From NCBI GenBank assembly GCA_018401955.1, contig JAGYJT010000008.1:34700-98699 (forward strand): 64,000 bases of DNA, written 5' to 3'. This document shows positions 61,711 through 64,000 of this stretch, piece by piece. The position numbers and the translations under genes were made by a program. The DNA is from Chitinophagales bacterium (lineage in GTDB: Bacteria; Bacteroidota; Bacteroidia; Chitinophagales; CAIOSU01). The notes under the pieces are model-generated. The model searched no databases and was not told the origin of the DNA. It was given only the letters and a program-made list of their open reading frames with translations. How positions within the stretch are numbered: position 1 is the first letter of the stretch; every line of letters starts with the position of its first letter.

Positions 61711-61858
61711 GCTCATCCCACACACGGCCCTTTTGGGTGGTTACTTCAAAGTATAGCAGGCCCCGTACTTTGCCCACAAAGTGGTCTTTGTAACGGTAGC
61801 AGCTCTTAGCAAACTGTTTGTAGAACTTGTTCGGCATTGGTTCGGTCATGGCTCTCAT
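61694..61858 (-). CDS. Very small basic protein (54 residues), antisense to the GH36 3' end
   Basis: An ATG at 61858 opens a 54-residue frame ending at 61694. The product is basic and aromatic-rich (KFYKQFAKSCYRYKDHF) and ends DELRGDK. A second ATG in frame is at 61849. It overlaps the last 17 nt of the GH36 gene on the opposite strand. The sequence has protein-like composition with an even spread of residues, and otherwise this stretch has no gene. No family is recognised. Confidence 0.5.
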   Translation of the reverse strand: MRAMTEPMPNKFYKQFAKSCYRYKDHFVGKVRGLLYFEVTTQKGRVWDELRGDK

Positions 61859-62147
61859 GGCGGTACGTTTTTGGGTTGCTCAGTATGGTTGAGTACCCAA
61901 TCTATTGCAAATTAGAAGCCAACTTGCGTGCAAGGCCCGCTGCTATGGAGTGCCACCACAGTTAACGGCGCAATACCGCTGCCAAGGGGTTTTGTCGTGT
62001 ACTTTTATATGCTGTGGTGCGGGTTTGGGCGTGGTAGGGTAGCTGAAAAAATACTGCAAAACCAATGAAAATTTATTTGAAGTTGAAAATTATCTAAAAT
62101 AAATTTTGCGATTTGTTTGCAAAGAATAAAACGGGGTAATAACTTAG
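61859..62147. other. Intergenic region without a recognised gene
   Basis: The part nearest 62147 is very AT-rich and could hold a promoter for the genes to the right. I found no conserved structure, repeat or RNA in the rest. Confidence 0.4.
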
Positions 62148-62423
62148 ATGAGGTTCGATTGGTTTGGGTTATTCATTGGGAGCTTGCAAAATTGCGCTCG
62201 TCTCGTTTTTCCGCTAAGGCGGAAAGTAAGCAGATGCTTACGCCATGGTACGGCACAAGTAGGAAAAATACTTGCGCCAGATAGGGGGCTTACGCAGCAA
62301 CTGGTTTTAGATAACAACCGCATCAAGCTACCTGCCGAGCTTATGGGCAACGGTATCTATATTGTGAAGTTTATGAAAGATAACAGCACAATAGGCAACG
62401 AGAAACTGATAATTAGCCGATGA
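62148..62423 (+). pseudogene. Remnant of a T9SS cargo gene (C-terminal sorting domain only)
   Basis: The open frame ends with about 40 residues that look like the last two strands of a type A T9SS sorting domain: LPAELMGNGIYIVKFMKD and then GNEKLIISR. The first half of the frame (SLQNCARLVFPLRRKVS) does not look like a sorting domain and coincides with the triple-hairpin repeat, so it is probably not native protein. It has no signal peptide or cargo domain. The stop overlaps the ATG of the next cargo gene by 3 nt. The best reading is a decayed or interrupted cargo gene. Confidence 0.6.
62208..62278 (+). repeat. Triple-hairpin intergenic repeat
   Basis: Three stem-loops follow one another: TTTCCGC/GCGGAAA (62208-62225, 4-nt loop), GTAAGCA/TGCTTAC (62226-62241, 2-nt loop) and GGCACAAGTA/TACTTGCGCC (62252-62278, one mismatch). 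The arrangement suggests a mobile intergenic repeat unit. No second copy was noticed in the window. Confidence 0.7.
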
Positions 62424-64000
62424 CTGATATAAAGTGGACAATACTAACGTGCATGGCCGCACTGCTATATAGTAGTGCGGCTTTCGCACAAAAGGAAGAT
62501 GCCAATTGGGTGTTCGGGTGCAATACCGGATTAAATTTTGTTAACGATACATTTACCGTTTTCAGTACAAACCTATTCACTTCCGAAAATGCCGCAAGTA
62601 TTTCGAGCAGCGACGGAGAGTTACAGTTATGTATTGGCTGGAAAGACAGGTATGATGGCTCAAACATTTCAATATTTGATGGCAACTTTAACTTAGTAAA
62701 TAATTCCTTGTCGGTTAATCTTGCCAATACCTTTGCCCAAGGTGCGCTATTTATACCCATAATAGACAAAGAAAAGTACTTATTAATACACAATTCAGTG
62801 ATGTCCAATTGTACGGAAAATATTCTTTGCCCTGGCCTTTACGCTAGCTATATAGAGAATACCGACACTGGTTGGACAGTAACCCAACCCAACATCCAGA
62901 TTGTTCCCACCGTGGTAGACGAAAGCCTTGCTATATGCAAGCATGCTAACGGAGGTGATTGGTGGATAGTATGTCACAAAGGCAACGACCTAAGTAACGA
63001 TTGCAACAATAGTTTTTATGTTCTGAGAACGGATAAAGGTGCGGTTTTACCTGCAACTGAGTACAAAATAGGTCAGTTTAGCTGCGACGTAGGATTGGGT
63101 ATGATGAAATTCTCGCCATCAGGTGATAAAATAGCTTATGCAGAGGTGTTGGACTGGGAAATGGAAATATTTGAGTTTGACAGGTGCAATGGTAATATTA
63201 CGAACCAAAAAAAAATACAGCTTCCCGCTAACTCGATGCCTTATGGATTGGAGTTTGCGCCTTCTGAACGATACCTGTATATTACGTCCGATAGAGGATT
63301 TGCCAACCCATTTAACAATGAACTAGGATTGCTTTACCAAATAGATTTGGTCAACCTATCCCGGTACACCGTTTGGCAAGATTCATTTGACAGATATGTG
63401 CCTGGCCAACTCAAAATTGGCCCTGACGGCAAAATTTATATGGCCTATTCTCCTGCAACAATTCCTGTTACCAATTTTAATTATAACAGCCAACATTTAT
63501 CGATAATAGCATCCCCGGATTCCCTTGGCGCTGCATGCGATTTCAAACCATTCCATATCTATCTTGGCGACAGTTCTTATTCTAGCGCATCCCTCCCCAA
63601 CATGCCCAATTACAACCTCGGCCCATTGCCCGTGTACCAAGCCGATGCGGGGCGCGATACCTTTTATTGTGCGGGTGGCGAAAATATCAAGGTTTTCCCC
63701 ATCGGTGGCGATAGCATATATGGTATTACCTACCAATGGCAGCCCGCCCCTGGCATCGATACCCTCACCAACCGCACGCAATGGGTACTGCCCCCGCCCC
63801 AGAGCCGTTGGTACTACGTAACCCTCACCGATACCAATTACATTGGCCCATCTTGCAATAGTCGATTGGATAGCGTATACATCGAAGTACGAAATTGCGA
63901 CACCGTAGGCATCACCGAAACTTCCACCCTACAAGCCCGCATATACCCCAACCCCACCACGGGCACCCTCACCATTGAGCTGCCGGGCGGGCAAGGCGGC
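62420..64000 (+). CDS. Secreted T9SS cargo protein, paralogue of the 5290 gene (3' truncated by window edge)
   Basis: The ATG at 62420 opens a frame that is still open at the right edge (527 codons). It has a signal peptide (after about AAFAQ), then KEDANWVFG, closely matching the start of the 5290 gene. Propeller-like repeats (FSPSGDK, IGPDGKIY) fill the middle. The last 140 residues (LPNMPNYNLGPLPVYQ to the window end) are strikingly similar to the same part of the 5290 gene and lead into a sorting domain that begins RIYPNPTTGTLTIEL. It should be a SprA-exported surface protein. It overlaps the preceding remnant by 4 nt. Confidence 0.87.
   Translation, partial: MTDIKWTILTCMAALLYSSAAFAQKEDANWVFGCNTGLNFVNDTFTVFSTNLFTSENAASISSSDGELQLCIGWKDRYDGSNISIFDGNFNLVNNSLSVNLANTFAQGALFIPIIDKEKYLLIHNSVMSNCTENILCPGLYASYIENTDTGWTVTQPNIQIVPTVVDESLAICKHANGGDWWIVCHKGNDLSNDCNNSFYVLRTDKGAVLPATEYKIGQFSCDVGLGMMKFSPSGDKIAYAEVLDWEMEIFEFDRCNGNITNQKKIQLPANSMPYGLEFAPSERYLYITSDRGFANPFNNELGLLYQIDLVNLSRYTVWQDSFDRYVPGQLKIGPDGKIYMAYSPATIPVTNFNYNSQHLSIIASPDSLGAACDFKPFHIYLGDSSYSSASLPNMPNYNLGPLPVYQADAGRDTFYCAGGENIKVFPIGGDSIYGITYQWQPAPGIDTLTNRTQWVLPPPQSRWYYVTLTDTNYIGPSCNSRLDSVYIEVRNCDTVGITETSTLQARIYPNPTTGTLTIELPGGQGG

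Overview
The window is chromosomal DNA from a member of the phylum Bacteroidota. The evidence is a sprA gene (the outer-membrane channel of the type IX secretion system, T9SS), proteins with C-terminal T9SS sorting domains, many lipoproteins, Bacteroidota promoter -7 boxes of the form TAnnTTTG in front of several genes, almost no Shine-Dalgarno sequences, and the long Bacteroidota forms of PurF-like and peptide ABC permease proteins. Most of the window looks like ordinary core genome. I saw no rRNA, tRNA, CRISPR array, phage, or transposase gene.

Layout. 1-5 kb: the end of an NAD-dependent epimerase, galE, a serpin lipoprotein, a small Cys-rich lipoprotein, a DUF4293 membrane protein and a thiolase. 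5-16 kb: a secreted T9SS cargo protein, an ABC-F ATPase, DinB-like and secreted amidohydrolase genes (coupled), two uncharacterised proteins, a PurF-like amidotransferase and recR. 16-21 kb: a secreted SUMF1-like protein, a nitroreductase with the iodotyrosine-deiodinase substrate triad, and a three-gene unit with a polyprenyl-phosphate sugar transferase, a lipoprotein and a Gfo/Idh/MocA oxidoreductase. 21-27 kb: a carbohydrate block with a secreted GH31 enzyme that carries the sulfoquinovosidase residue set, a zeta-type toxin and its putative antitoxin start-stop coupled to it, and a sodium:solute symporter upstream. 27-40 kb: a membrane protein, a small ORF bracketed by 50-bp inverted repeats, lhgO, dsbD, purQ, two uncharacterised genes and a three-gene oligopeptide ABC uptake unit that lacks ATPase genes. 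40-46.7 kb: a TIGR01777-type SDR, a DUF433/DUF5615 toxin-antitoxin pair, small membrane or lipoproteins, a beta-barrel protein and a NagZ/beta-lactamase fusion. 46.9-59.5 kb: a TPR-tailed GT-C membrane protein, sprA, ruvA, a lipocalin and rmuC. 59.5-64 kb: a secreted GH36 alpha-galactosidase, a tiny antisense ORF, a T9SS C-terminal-domain remnant next to a triple-hairpin repeat, and a second T9SS cargo gene that runs off the right edge.

How the genes connect. SprA is the export channel that the two cargo proteins at the window ends would use. The GH31 and GH36 hydrolases, the symporter and the peptide ABC genes point to scavenging of extracellular glycosides and peptides. The NagZ fusion points to cell-wall recycling. 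RecR, RuvA and RmuC are unlinked DNA-repair housekeeping genes. The most notable points are the inverted-repeat cassette at 28.1-28.7 kb, the predicted sulfoquinovosidase coupled to a zeta toxin-antitoxin pair, the predicted halotyrosine dehalogenase, and the mosaic pair of T9SS proteins with an adjacent sorting-domain remnant.
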